From positions 3,304 to 9,791 of the forward strand of contig DUKR01000075.1 of NCBI GenBank assembly GCA_013329175.1: a DNA stretch of 6,488 bases, read 5' to 3'. The stretch is from Candidatus Woesearchaeota archaeon. Its GTDB lineage: Archaea; Nanobdellota; Nanobdellia; Woesearchaeales; UBA11716. Below the pieces are notes generated by a model. It was not told the DNA's origin. It worked only from the letters and a program-made list of their open reading frames with translations, and made no database searches. Every line of letters begins with the position of its first letter. Position 1 is the first letter of the stretch. Of the stretch, positions 1-6,301 are shown piece after piece. The position numbers were made by a program, and so were the translations under genes.

Positions 1-203
1 ATGCCCTTGCCAGCAAGCGCAGCCAGAGCCTTTATCTGGTCAAAGGTGCTTTTCTTGTCATCAAATATCAATAGAATTTGCTCTTTGAGAAGGTATGCCC
101 TATACATGCCTTCATTGTTGTTCATCAACTGTTGCAGTTCCTCTTTTTGTGTCTCTTTCAGATTCTCTGCCTTCTTGAGTATGACGAATCTCTTTTTCTT
201 CAT
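1..203 (-). pseudogene. ISL3-family transposase remnant, 5'-truncated and running off the window edge
   Basis: Reading from an ATG at 203 towards position 1 gives 67 codons without a stop, continuing past the edge. The protein has the pattern RFVILKKAENLKETQKEEL, then LMNNNEGMYRAYLLKEQIL. This matches the linker region late in ISL3 (IS204/IS1001/IS1096/IS1165) transposases, where a lysine-rich stretch is followed by a 'LLLKN.ENL...Q...L' block and an 'L..AYLLKE.L' block. An intact member has several hundred residues and its first catalytic aspartates before this point. Here the frame opens only at a TGA inside the end of the LemA gene, so the N-terminal half is missing. The sequence after the LLKE block lacks the tryptophan usually found there, which may mean decay. 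No Shine-Dalgarno precedes the ATG; the upstream sequence is nearly pure A with a few G. It could instead be a short expressed gene, but a broken element is more likely. The family call is from memory of the motif. Confidence 0.6.
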
Positions 204-220
204 CTGCTTTTTTTCTTTCT

Positions 221-760
221 TTATCTGTTTGCTTTGAACATCTCAATATAGGGTAGGCGAATCATTCCTGCAATGGCCATGTCTGGAAAGCTCTCTCTTC
301 TTATGTTGTAGGTGTTTACGCTGTCATTATAGAACTCCCTCCTGTCAGCAAGCTCGTTTTCCAGCCCGCTTATCCTATCCTGAAGCTGTTTGAAATTTTT
401 GCTTGCTTTTAGGTTTGGATAGCTCTCTGCTACCGCAAATATGCTTTTTAGCGCACTTGATATCCTGTTGTCTGCTGCCGCTTTGTCTCCCATTGTTTTT
501 GCTTTAAGGAATACTGTCCTTGCCTTTGCGAGCTCACTTAAGGTCTGTTTCTCGTGCTTTATGTATCCTTTTACAGAATTGATAAGTTTTGGCAGCTCAT
601 CGCTCCTCTGTTTTAAGAGTACGTCGATGTTTGCCCATGATTTCGTTATGTTGTTTTTCAGTATTACAAATCCGTTGTATACCCCTACTGCCCATCCTAT
701 CATTATCAGTGCAACAAATAGTATTACCGTTGTTGCTAGAATCAATATTCCGACTGCCAT
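221..760 (-). CDS. LemA family membrane protein
   Basis: This 179-residue protein is a complete LemA-family member of normal length. An N-terminal hydrophobic helix at about residues 3-27 is followed by VYNGFVILKNNITKSWANID, the usual start of the LemA helical domain. The rest is long amphipathic helices, with conserved-looking blocks at LLKQRSDELPKLI (48-60), AESYPNLKASKNFKQLQ (111-127) and EFYNDSVNTYN..R.ESFPD (142-160). The family folds as a helical bundle with the N-terminus anchored in the cytoplasmic membrane; its biochemical role is poorly known. The ATG at 760 has a strong Shine-Dalgarno seven bases upstream. The gene lies 48 bases after the GIDE-domain gene on the same strand, so the two are probably co-transcribed from the promoter at 1612-1619. 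The stop is 17 bases before the transposase remnant, and the C-terminus appears undamaged. Family call is firm; function is not. Confidence 0.93.
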   Translation of the reverse strand: MAVGILILATTVILFVALIMIGWAVGVYNGFVILKNNITKSWANIDVLLKQRSDELPKLINSVKGYIKHEKQTLSELAKARTVFLKAKTMGDKAAADNRISSALKSIFAVAESYPNLKASKNFKQLQDRISGLENELADRREFYNDSVNTYNIRRESFPDMAIAGMIRLPYIEMFKANR

Positions 761-767
761 TTTTTGG

Positions 768-775
768 CCTCCTTT
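768..775 (-). promoter_or_regulatory. Shine-Dalgarno site of the LemA gene
   Basis: On the minus strand the sequence is AAAGGAGG, seven bases before the ATG at 760. This is a near-perfect anti-16S match and fixes the LemA start. Confidence 0.85.
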
Positions 776-808
776 CTTACCTCATTTGTAGGACACAGTT
801 ATCCTGTG

Positions 809-1570
809 CTACCGTAATACATTGAGTTCCAGCAATAATCCTGCTAAGCAGAGTGCCATAAGTATTCCTCCGCTTACTATTCCCCATAGTGCATTCTGTT
901 TCATGCTATTCAAAAGCTGCTTTTCTTCCTTGTCTGATATAATGAATATGCTGCCTCCCTTTCCAATCATTAAGTCTTCATTATTGTTTATTGCTGTTCC
1001 CTCTTCAACATGGGGATTGTCTCCTGCCTTTCCCAGAACATAGATGGCATCTCCTCTTTTAAGATACCATTCCCTGTACCTCATAGTCTTGTTAATCCCA
1101 AGGAACCCTTCAAAACTCATTTTGCTCTCTTTCAGGAAGGACATGACGTTTTGCGGGGGGTCTTTTCCAAACCCACTGTTGAATACTGCATCCAGTGCAA
1201 CGTCCAACTTAGCCCCTCTTGGGTCTATCAGCACACATCCCGTATCATCCTGGCAGAAGAATTTTTCTCCTGCGCTTGCCTTTTTCAAGGTCACCCACCT
1301 GCTGCTCTTGCCACTTTTTCTGTATTCTTCTATGGTATATTGGTACCACACACACGGCTTCTTTGTAAATGGGGAGGCAAGTGAGCTTTCTTTTTTTGGT
1401 AACACTTTACCTTTTATCTCGACTAGCCCCATCGCTATGCTCCTTATTTTGGATGTTGGAATATTGCTTATAATCTGAAAATTTTTCCATGTCTTTATCC
1501 CCCACATTGCAATTACAATTCCTACAAAAAATCCGATTGTTACATAGATAAATTTCATGGTATCTGGCAT
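809..1570 (-). CDS. GIDE-domain membrane protein (PF12483-like, no RING finger)
   Basis: This protein of 253 residues (from the ATG at 1570) has a membrane helix at about 5-24, a soluble GIDE domain, and a second helix at about 226-247. GIDE hallmarks visible are RSIAMGLVEIKGKV (43-56), SPFTKKPCVWYQYTIEEY (66-83), DDTGCVLIDPRGA (108-120), REWYLKRGDAIYVLGKA (166-182) and IGKGGSIFIISDKEEKQLL (202-220). In human MUL1/MAPL this domain is linked to a RING ubiquitin ligase; here no RING cysteine pattern exists, so the family's 'E3 ubiquitin ligase' label should not be read as activity. A TTG at 1576 and an ATG at 1558 also exist in frame. The ATG at 1570 is preferred because AAAGGG lies eight bases upstream, against two bases for the TTG and twenty for the later ATG. 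The gene is first in an apparent two-gene unit with LemA, a common pairing. Confidence 0.88.
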   Translation of the reverse strand: MPDTMKFIYVTIGFFVGIVIAMWGIKTWKNFQIISNIPTSKIRSIAMGLVEIKGKVLPKKESSLASPFTKKPCVWYQYTIEEYRKSGKSSRWVTLKKASAGEKFFCQDDTGCVLIDPRGAKLDVALDAVFNSGFGKDPPQNVMSFLKESKMSFEGFLGINKTMRYREWYLKRGDAIYVLGKAGDNPHVEEGTAINNNEDLMIGKGGSIFIISDKEEKQLLNSMKQNALWGIVSGGILMALCLAGLLLELNVLR

Positions 1571-1578
1571 ATGCAATT

Positions 1579-1584
1579 CCCTTT
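1579..1584 (-). promoter_or_regulatory. Shine-Dalgarno site that decides the GIDE start
   Basis: The minus strand reads AAAGGG, followed by eight bases and then the ATG at 1570. The spacing suits that ATG and not the TTG at 1576 or the ATG at 1558. Confidence 0.6.
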
Positions 1585-1611
1585 GATAACAAAGTACTTC
1601 TCTTAGTGGAA

Positions 1612-1619
1612 TTTATAAA
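1612..1619 (-). promoter_or_regulatory. Archaeal TATA box for the GIDE-LemA unit
   Basis: The sequence TTTATAAA, close to the archaeal box A consensus, is centred about 45 bases before the preferred GIDE start. A transcription start about 25 bases downstream would fall near 1590, leaving a short leader that still contains the Shine-Dalgarno site. The bases just upstream on the minus strand (AAGGCAGG) are purine-rich, as expected for a TFB recognition element. The box is a palindrome, but no supported plus-strand gene follows it. Confidence 0.6.
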
Positions 1620-1700
1620 CCTGCCTTATTGCGTTTTTAGGTTAGTTCTGGATTTGATATCCCTGCCCTACCATAGCCAACTGGGCCAACTATTGCTTTT

Positions 1701-1717
1701 GGGGTATCTTACACCCC
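1701..1717 (-). other. Hairpin over the stop codon of the membrane platform gene
   Basis: On the minus strand GGGGTGT, AAG, ATACCCC can form a seven-pair stem (one G-U) with a three-base loop, and the TAA stop at 1711-1709 lies inside it. The G-U pair means the full stem forms only in minus-strand RNA. It is followed by AAAAGC rather than a U-run, so it is not a classical terminator. It may mark the transcript 3' end, affect termination of translation, or be chance. Confidence 0.35.
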
Positions 1718-3874
1718 AACAACCCCCGCCAAAACCTGCGCCGCAATCATGTTGAAGATGAGCATGATGATAAGGGAGATGATAACATAAAGGATTGTTG
1801 AATTGGTCAGGTTTTTTCCCATGCTGTACTGCTCAGCAAGGGAATCTGAGCCGTTCTCAACGCCGTTTGACAGGATGGTGAGAATCCAGGTTATCTGCAC
1901 GACGTAGATGCCGACTATTATCTGAAAATAATAGGCGGAGATGCCTGAGCCGAAATCAAGGCCGCTTAAGCCGCCTAAATCTGCCTGATCAACTGAGCCC
2001 TGCCGGATGAGCGCGTCAAGCTTAATCATGATGGTGCTTATCATGGAAGTTATGCCAACGACTATCCCCGATATTGCAGGAGTCAGAAACTTTATCTGGG
2101 AGGACATGGAAGAGATTATCTCAGCAAGCAGGTCCTTAAGGCGCTCGTTGACGGTGTGTATCTCCTTGATGTAGCGGGAGATGTTCATGAGGCCCTGCGC
2201 AGCAACCAGAGGGCCTTTGGTTATTGACTCGGTCAGCACTTTCATCGAGCTTTCGATTAGCTTTGATGGGTAGTAGAGAAGCGCTCCGTAGCGAGGGTGG
2301 AATATTGCGTCGCGAATGCCAAAGCCAAGCCTCCTGATATTTGCATCAACAAGCTGGAAGAAATTGCCTGATGTGGTCCCAGCCATCATGCTGGCAACCT
2401 TTCCTACGGCGTTTTCAGCTGGAATGCCGTCCCCAAGCCTGTTGCCCAACTGGAAGAGCGCTCCTGCAAACTCCTCCTCTAATTCTTTTGAGCGCTCACG
2501 CACCTTAATGAGATTCTGCGAGCGCGTTTTGTAGTACATGCCAATGCCCAAACCAAGGGCGAGAGGGATGCAGAGAGAAAGGAGAGCAGCCCCTATCCCA
2601 AAGGGTCCTGCTGATTCATTCCCTTCCTGAAAGCCAAGGAAGCAAAAAGTAGCACCGCAGGAGGATGTCGCATCCTCGCCTCCCCACCCGATGTCAACGT
2701 ATCCCATGAAGCTGAAGAGCAGAGGAGAAAGGCCAATGAGGAGGAGGATGGATCCGAAGAGCATGCCTATCCATAACGGGCTGATGAGCAACTCTGATGC
2801 GCCTATCCTGATGATGGTACCGCTGTATTTCTTCAAATGGGGATTTTCAGAAGCTATGTTGTTCTCCCCGTAGCCTGTAGGCCTCTGAGAGAGGATGTTC
2901 TTTCCCAGATAGAACACCAACAGGGGGATGGTGACGTTGTAGAGCGTCGCTATGTGGTACCATTTCACGTCATCCATAAAGCTGACGATGAGGGGCAGAA
3001 TGACCAGGCCAAGAATAGGCAGGATGACGCCAAGCATGTGCAGCATGGTGATTGGAGACTTGAGGTTATAGGCATAATGGAGCATCTTCTCGTAAGTCCC
3101 ATTGAGGATGATATCAAGCCCCTTATCCAAAGCCGAAAGCCTTCGGTCATCAGATGCCTCATAGAGTGATGACTCCAGCATGTGAAATGATTCGATGAAC
3201 TCCATGTTCCACTTGCGCCAGGTCCCAAGATAGCCCTCAAGAGAATCCTTGACTGAGGGGTATTGCTCTGTCTCTACATCCCAGAGGACCTTCATGAGGT
3301 CAAGGGAGAGCGGAGGGGCAAGATGCTCTGCCGCAAACTCTATCGCACGCTCAAGGTTGGATGAATGGCGCATGTAGGTTGAGACATAAAAGATGCAGAG
3401 CACCATCTGGTTGCTTGCGCGCATGCGCCAAGCATTGGCAGTGAATTCAGGAAACTTGCCTAAAGGGATGATAAGGCAAAATCCTGCCAGCAGAAAAAAA
3501 AAGACGAAAAAGAAGGAATCTGGCTTTATCGCAAAAGAGATAAGGGAGCCAAAAAGGATGACCGCAAGAGGGCCAAGCAGGGAGAATGAAACAACGCCTG
3601 CCGGAGTGACGTTGAGATGGCAAATGCGTATTGCTTCCTCTATCATCTCTGCTTTCTTAGGGTCAGGCTGGACCTTGAGAATCTTCTCGCTTGCGTTACA
3701 GGCCTTCTCGTAGAGGGAGAGGTGTACGGGAAGATAGGTCTCTTTAAACTGGGCATATTCCCTGGAAGTTATCTTCTTTGGAGGCTCGTATTCTTTCTCG
3801 CCAAGTTCTAAGGCTACTTTTTTCTTATAGCGATGGAGGATATCCATCAACTCGTCCCGCGACAGGTCAGCCAT
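1709..3874 (-). CDS. Type II/IV secretion platform protein, double T2SSF domain (FlaJ/ArlJ/TadC-like)
   Basis: This 721-residue polytopic membrane protein has about nine predicted helices: near 93-116, 119-138, 273-298, 305-325, 364-388, 422-447, 593-615, 645-669 and 691-715. Two long cytoplasmic helical segments, about 140-270 and 449-592, each precede a hydrophobic pair, the layout of two T2SSF units in archaeal FlaJ-type platforms. The blocks YVSTYMRHSSNLERAIEFAA (163-182) and EEEFAGALFQLGNRLGDGIP (466-485) are typical of the start of each unit. The family sits in the cytoplasmic membrane, binds the secretion ATPase and helps move pilin or archaellin subunits. A soluble N-terminal region of about 90 residues comes first. 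The start at 3874 has AAAGGGG four bases upstream. It lies 58 bases after the ATPase gene, presumably in one transcript. A loop at about 389-421, predicted to lie outside, carries Cys406 and Cys411. Substrate is unknown. Confidence 0.88.
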   Translation of the reverse strand: MADLSRDELMDILHRYKKKVALELGEKEYEPPKKITSREYAQFKETYLPVHLSLYEKACNASEKILKVQPDPKKAEMIEEAIRICHLNVTPAGVVSFSLLGPLAVILFGSLISFAIKPDSFFFVFFFLLAGFCLIIPLGKFPEFTANAWRMRASNQMVLCIFYVSTYMRHSSNLERAIEFAAEHLAPPLSLDLMKVLWDVETEQYPSVKDSLEGYLGTWRKWNMEFIESFHMLESSLYEASDDRRLSALDKGLDIILNGTYEKMLHYAYNLKSPITMLHMLGVILPILGLVILPLIVSFMDDVKWYHIATLYNVTIPLLVFYLGKNILSQRPTGYGENNIASENPHLKKYSGTIIRIGASELLISPLWIGMLFGSILLLIGLSPLLFSFMGYVDIGWGGEDATSSCGATFCFLGFQEGNESAGPFGIGAALLSLCIPLALGLGIGMYYKTRSQNLIKVRERSKELEEEFAGALFQLGNRLGDGIPAENAVGKVASMMAGTTSGNFFQLVDANIRRLGFGIRDAIFHPRYGALLYYPSKLIESSMKVLTESITKGPLVAAQGLMNISRYIKEIHTVNERLKDLLAEIISSMSSQIKFLTPAISGIVVGITSMISTIMIKLDALIRQGSVDQADLGGLSGLDFGSGISAYYFQIIVGIYVVQITWILTILSNGVENGSDSLAEQYSMGKNLTNSTILYVIISLIIMLIFNMIAAQVLAGVVGV

Positions 3875-3878
3875 CGTT

Positions 3879-3885
3879 CCCCTTT
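3879..3885 (-). promoter_or_regulatory. Shine-Dalgarno site of the platform gene
   Basis: The minus strand reads AAAGGGG, then AACG, then the ATG at 3874. The match is imperfect and the spacing short, but it is the only candidate near this start. Confidence 0.5.
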
Positions 3886-3932
3886 GTTATGCAGTATCTG
3901 AACATTCCGCTCAAGAATATGGGCTCTCGCGC

Positions 3933-6230
3933 CTATGCCTCTATAGCCTTTTTTTTTACCTCGCGCTGGAGCCACTCGTTCCATTCGAAAAAGATGCGCT
4001 TTGAGTCCAGAGCTCCCACTTCCTCCTTGACCTTGTCTGATGCCTTGTGGAACTCATCATTTGCCCTGATGACAAATTCTGCCTCAAGCAGCTCTGGCGC
4101 CTTCTCCTTTACCGACATCTCAACCAAGGTCTCCTTTATCCTTGCGCGAAGCAGAATATTGTCCCAGACAGCGTCCCAGTTGCCTGCCCACTCCTTGACG
4201 TTTCCTGCTATTGCCTTGATTATCTCAGAGTCGCCGTTCATGAGGTCTGGCGAGGGAATCAACTCATCTTCTTTTGAGTCATATTTCATCAAGTCCACAA
4301 AGCCGCTCTCAAGGAGCGGGTCCTGCTCCCAGTGCTTGCGCACTTCTGATATCTGGGTAATCCTGCGGAAGCGATGGAGGCCGTCAGCTGAGCGCACAGG
4401 GTTTGCGACGACGATGATGTCGGTAGCCTTAAAGCTCGTCCTTGGAACGCCCAAATCATTGACGACGCGGTCAAAGACGCCATAGGGGCTGTCGCCATGG
4501 ATGGTTCCAGCAACAACGTTTGCAAGCGCTCCGATGCGCATGGCCTCATAGAGCGCTCTTGCCTCGACACTCCTCACCTCCCCTATGATTAGGCTTGAAT
4601 CACCAAGGCGCAGGGTTGTCCTGATGCCCTCCTCGGCAGCAACCTCGCTTGTCCCTTTGGTCAGGGATGATGCGACTTTCATGGACTGGATGTTGTAACC
4701 AAGATTTCTCAGGGATGAAACCGGCAGCTCTAAGGTATCTTCAATCGTTATAACCCTATATCTTCTCATGATCTCAGTCATGACCGCTCCAAGAAGGGAA
4801 GACTTTCCTGCGCTTCTCGTCCCTGCAACAAGCATGGTGCGTGCGCCATCTATAAGGAAGCTGAGAATGCCCGCTGCAAGGGAATTCAACATCCTGTGCT
4901 TGATGAAAAGCGGCAAGGTCCATGGCCTGTCGCGGTGCCTTCGCAGGGAATAGGCCAAACCTGTCGGGTTCAGGGGAGGGGAAATGACAGCTACACGGGA
5001 CATTGCACCTGGCAATGCAAGCTCGGTATCAAGGATGGGGTTCGCTTCATCAAGAGGCCGCCCTGACATCATCCTCAGCTTTGATGCCCAGCTCTCTGCC
5101 TCTGATTTTGTAGGAATCATATTGGTGACGCAGTCTCCATAGTCCTGATGGACGATGTAGATAGGGATGTTGCCCATGGGAGAGTTGATGCTGATGTCCT
5201 GAATCTTCTCGTCCTGGAGAATGACTTCAATCAGGCCAAAGCCCACTGTGTAACGGACAAGGATTTTGGTGAGCTTCTCGATGCTCTTTGGCTTTATCTT
5301 GTAGTTCTTATGGGAGATAAGCTCCTCTATGAGGTCATAGCCAACGTTATGGAATACCTGGCGCATGCGCGCAGGATCGACAAACTCCTCTTTTTTGGGC
5401 TTGTGCTCAGCCATGATCTTTCTTGCTGCATCAAGGACCTCGTACTCGTCTTCTGAAAGCTTGAATTCAGGAGGGACGAGATGGTAGAGATACTGGACGG
5501 TATCAGGCAACTGGAAGATGGTGACGTCAGTATCATCAGCGACGGTGTAGTTGTCAAGCTCATCACCTTCTGCCGGGTAGGTCGCCATGAGCTTGGTGAA
5601 CATAAAGTCAGGCTTGATGGTTGGCTTGAATATCCTACGATAGACCTCACGGTCACCCATGCGAAAGCCCGAGAGATAGGGCTTTGCCTCCTGGATTATC
5701 CTTGTCTTTTCAAACATTGCAAGGATATGGGTGAGCCAGGAGATGACCTTCTGCTCTGAGCGTATGCAGCCATCATCAATAGTTGATTCTTCCCTAATCT
5801 TCTCCCTTCGCAACATCCTTCGCAACTCGACGTAGGAGCCGAGTGGGTCTGATCTCATCAGGTTGTTGACCGCATGCCGTATCTCAGAGAACCAGTTGGG
5901 GATGCAGCGCTGGAAATCAGGGTCAGTGACCACCGCATCATAGCCAAGGATGTCTTTTCTGCGTATGAGCATGTTGTAGAGCTTTGCAACCTCTACAAGC
6001 ATCGCTACCTGCGAGAAGTCGTACTCATAGTTCCGCTTCTGGGCGAATATGATCTTTGTCGCGTGAGAGACCGATGCTAGGATGTCACATGTCTTCTCCA
6101 TGGTGATGGGGTCATCCTCTATTGAAGGAAGCTTGAAGTATTCCTCGCAGTCTATGAGAAGGGTAACTTCCTCGCCCTCCCTGAGAACCTCGTAAGAAAA
6201 CGGCTGCTTTTTCGCATCGAATAACGCCAT
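3933..6230 (-). CDS. Type II/IV secretion system ATPase (VirB11/GspE/FlaI superfamily, DPANN-type)
   Basis: This 765-residue protein is a hexameric-type secretion ATPase that would power pilus, archaellum-like or export assembly from the cytoplasmic face. Its core holds a Walker A loop G470-T-R-S-A-G-K476-S477, an Asp box ITIEDTLELP (495-503), a Walker B region SSLIIGEVR (545-553, with the likely catalytic Glu551), and a His box AGTIHG (574-579). An N-terminal-domain segment before the P-loop (about 310-440) includes VRYTVGFGLIEVILQDEKIQ and SLRRHRDRPWTLP. About 280 residues at the N-terminus and 140 after the core are extra compared with FlaI or TadA proteins of roughly 450-550 residues; I recognise no domain in the N-terminal part. 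The C-terminal part is acidic and helical, ending in KKKAIEA. No membrane segment is seen. The start at 6230 has GAGGT six bases upstream and a TATA box at 6294-6301. The platform gene follows directly. Confidence 0.92.
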   Translation of the reverse strand: MALFDAKKQPFSYEVLREGEEVTLLIDCEEYFKLPSIEDDPITMEKTCDILASVSHATKIIFAQKRNYEYDFSQVAMLVEVAKLYNMLIRRKDILGYDAVVTDPDFQRCIPNWFSEIRHAVNNLMRSDPLGSYVELRRMLRREKIREESTIDDGCIRSEQKVISWLTHILAMFEKTRIIQEAKPYLSGFRMGDREVYRRIFKPTIKPDFMFTKLMATYPAEGDELDNYTVADDTDVTIFQLPDTVQYLYHLVPPEFKLSEDEYEVLDAARKIMAEHKPKKEEFVDPARMRQVFHNVGYDLIEELISHKNYKIKPKSIEKLTKILVRYTVGFGLIEVILQDEKIQDISINSPMGNIPIYIVHQDYGDCVTNMIPTKSEAESWASKLRMMSGRPLDEANPILDTELALPGAMSRVAVISPPLNPTGLAYSLRRHRDRPWTLPLFIKHRMLNSLAAGILSFLIDGARTMLVAGTRSAGKSSLLGAVMTEIMRRYRVITIEDTLELPVSSLRNLGYNIQSMKVASSLTKGTSEVAAEEGIRTTLRLGDSSLIIGEVRSVEARALYEAMRIGALANVVAGTIHGDSPYGVFDRVVNDLGVPRTSFKATDIIVVANPVRSADGLHRFRRITQISEVRKHWEQDPLLESGFVDLMKYDSKEDELIPSPDLMNGDSEIIKAIAGNVKEWAGNWDAVWDNILLRARIKETLVEMSVKEKAPELLEAEFVIRANDEFHKASDKVKEEVGALDSKRIFFEWNEWLQREVKKKAIEA

Positions 6231-6236
6231 CTATGT

Positions 6237-6241
6237 ACCTC
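6237..6241 (-). promoter_or_regulatory. Shine-Dalgarno site of the secretion ATPase gene
   Basis: The minus strand reads GAGGT, six bases before the ATG at 6230. It supports this start over later in-frame ATGs. Confidence 0.7.
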
Positions 6242-6268
6242 TTTTTCCTGACAGCCCATCCTTTCAGG

Positions 6269-6292
6269 CCATGCCGCTTTACCGACGGCTGG
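6269..6292. repeat. Imperfect inverted repeat beside the ATPase TATA box
   Basis: The arms are CCA-T-GCCG (6269-6276, with T6272 unpaired) and CGGCTGG (6286-6292), giving seven pairs around a nine-base loop. It ends one base from the TATA box at 6294-6301 and lies between that box and the expected transcription start. It could be an operator for a repressor, or a hairpin at the 5' end of the leader. Chance is possible. Confidence 0.35.
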
Positions 6293-6293
6293 G

Positions 6294-6301
6294 TTTAAAT
6301 A
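6294..6301 (-). promoter_or_regulatory. Probable TATA box of the ATPase-platform unit
   Basis: The minus strand reads TATTTAAA, centred about 67 bases before the ATPase start, predicting a leader of roughly 40 bases. Read on the plus strand the same bases are TTTAAATA, an even better box A match, so the element may work in both directions or only towards unsequenced DNA beyond 6488. Confidence 0.5.

Noticed and set aside
441..825. Plus-strand open frames of 116 and 78 codons
   Set aside because: They mirror the intact LemA gene, and their apparent membrane segments come from the reverse complement of its helical codons.
1044..1478. A 144-codon plus-strand open frame, and a 124-codon one overlapping it
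   Set aside because: Both lie opposite the GIDE gene, whose domain motifs are unmistakable. Their hydrophobic, leucine- and serine-rich products are typical of antisense reading.
1407..1592. A 61-codon minus-strand frame overlapping the GIDE start
   Set aside because: It is out of frame inside the GIDE N-terminal membrane helix. The GIDE start has a well-placed Shine-Dalgarno and the frame gives no recognisable protein.
1676..1690. A direct repeat GCCAAC-TGG-GCCAAC downstream of the platform gene
   Set aside because: Two six-base copies are within chance expectation, and no further copies or attachment-site partner were seen.
3778..4485. A 235-codon plus-strand open frame opposite the ATPase 3' end
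   Set aside because: It is antisense to a clear ATPase coding region and the start of the platform gene, its product is serine-rich low-complexity sequence, and it shows no known motif.
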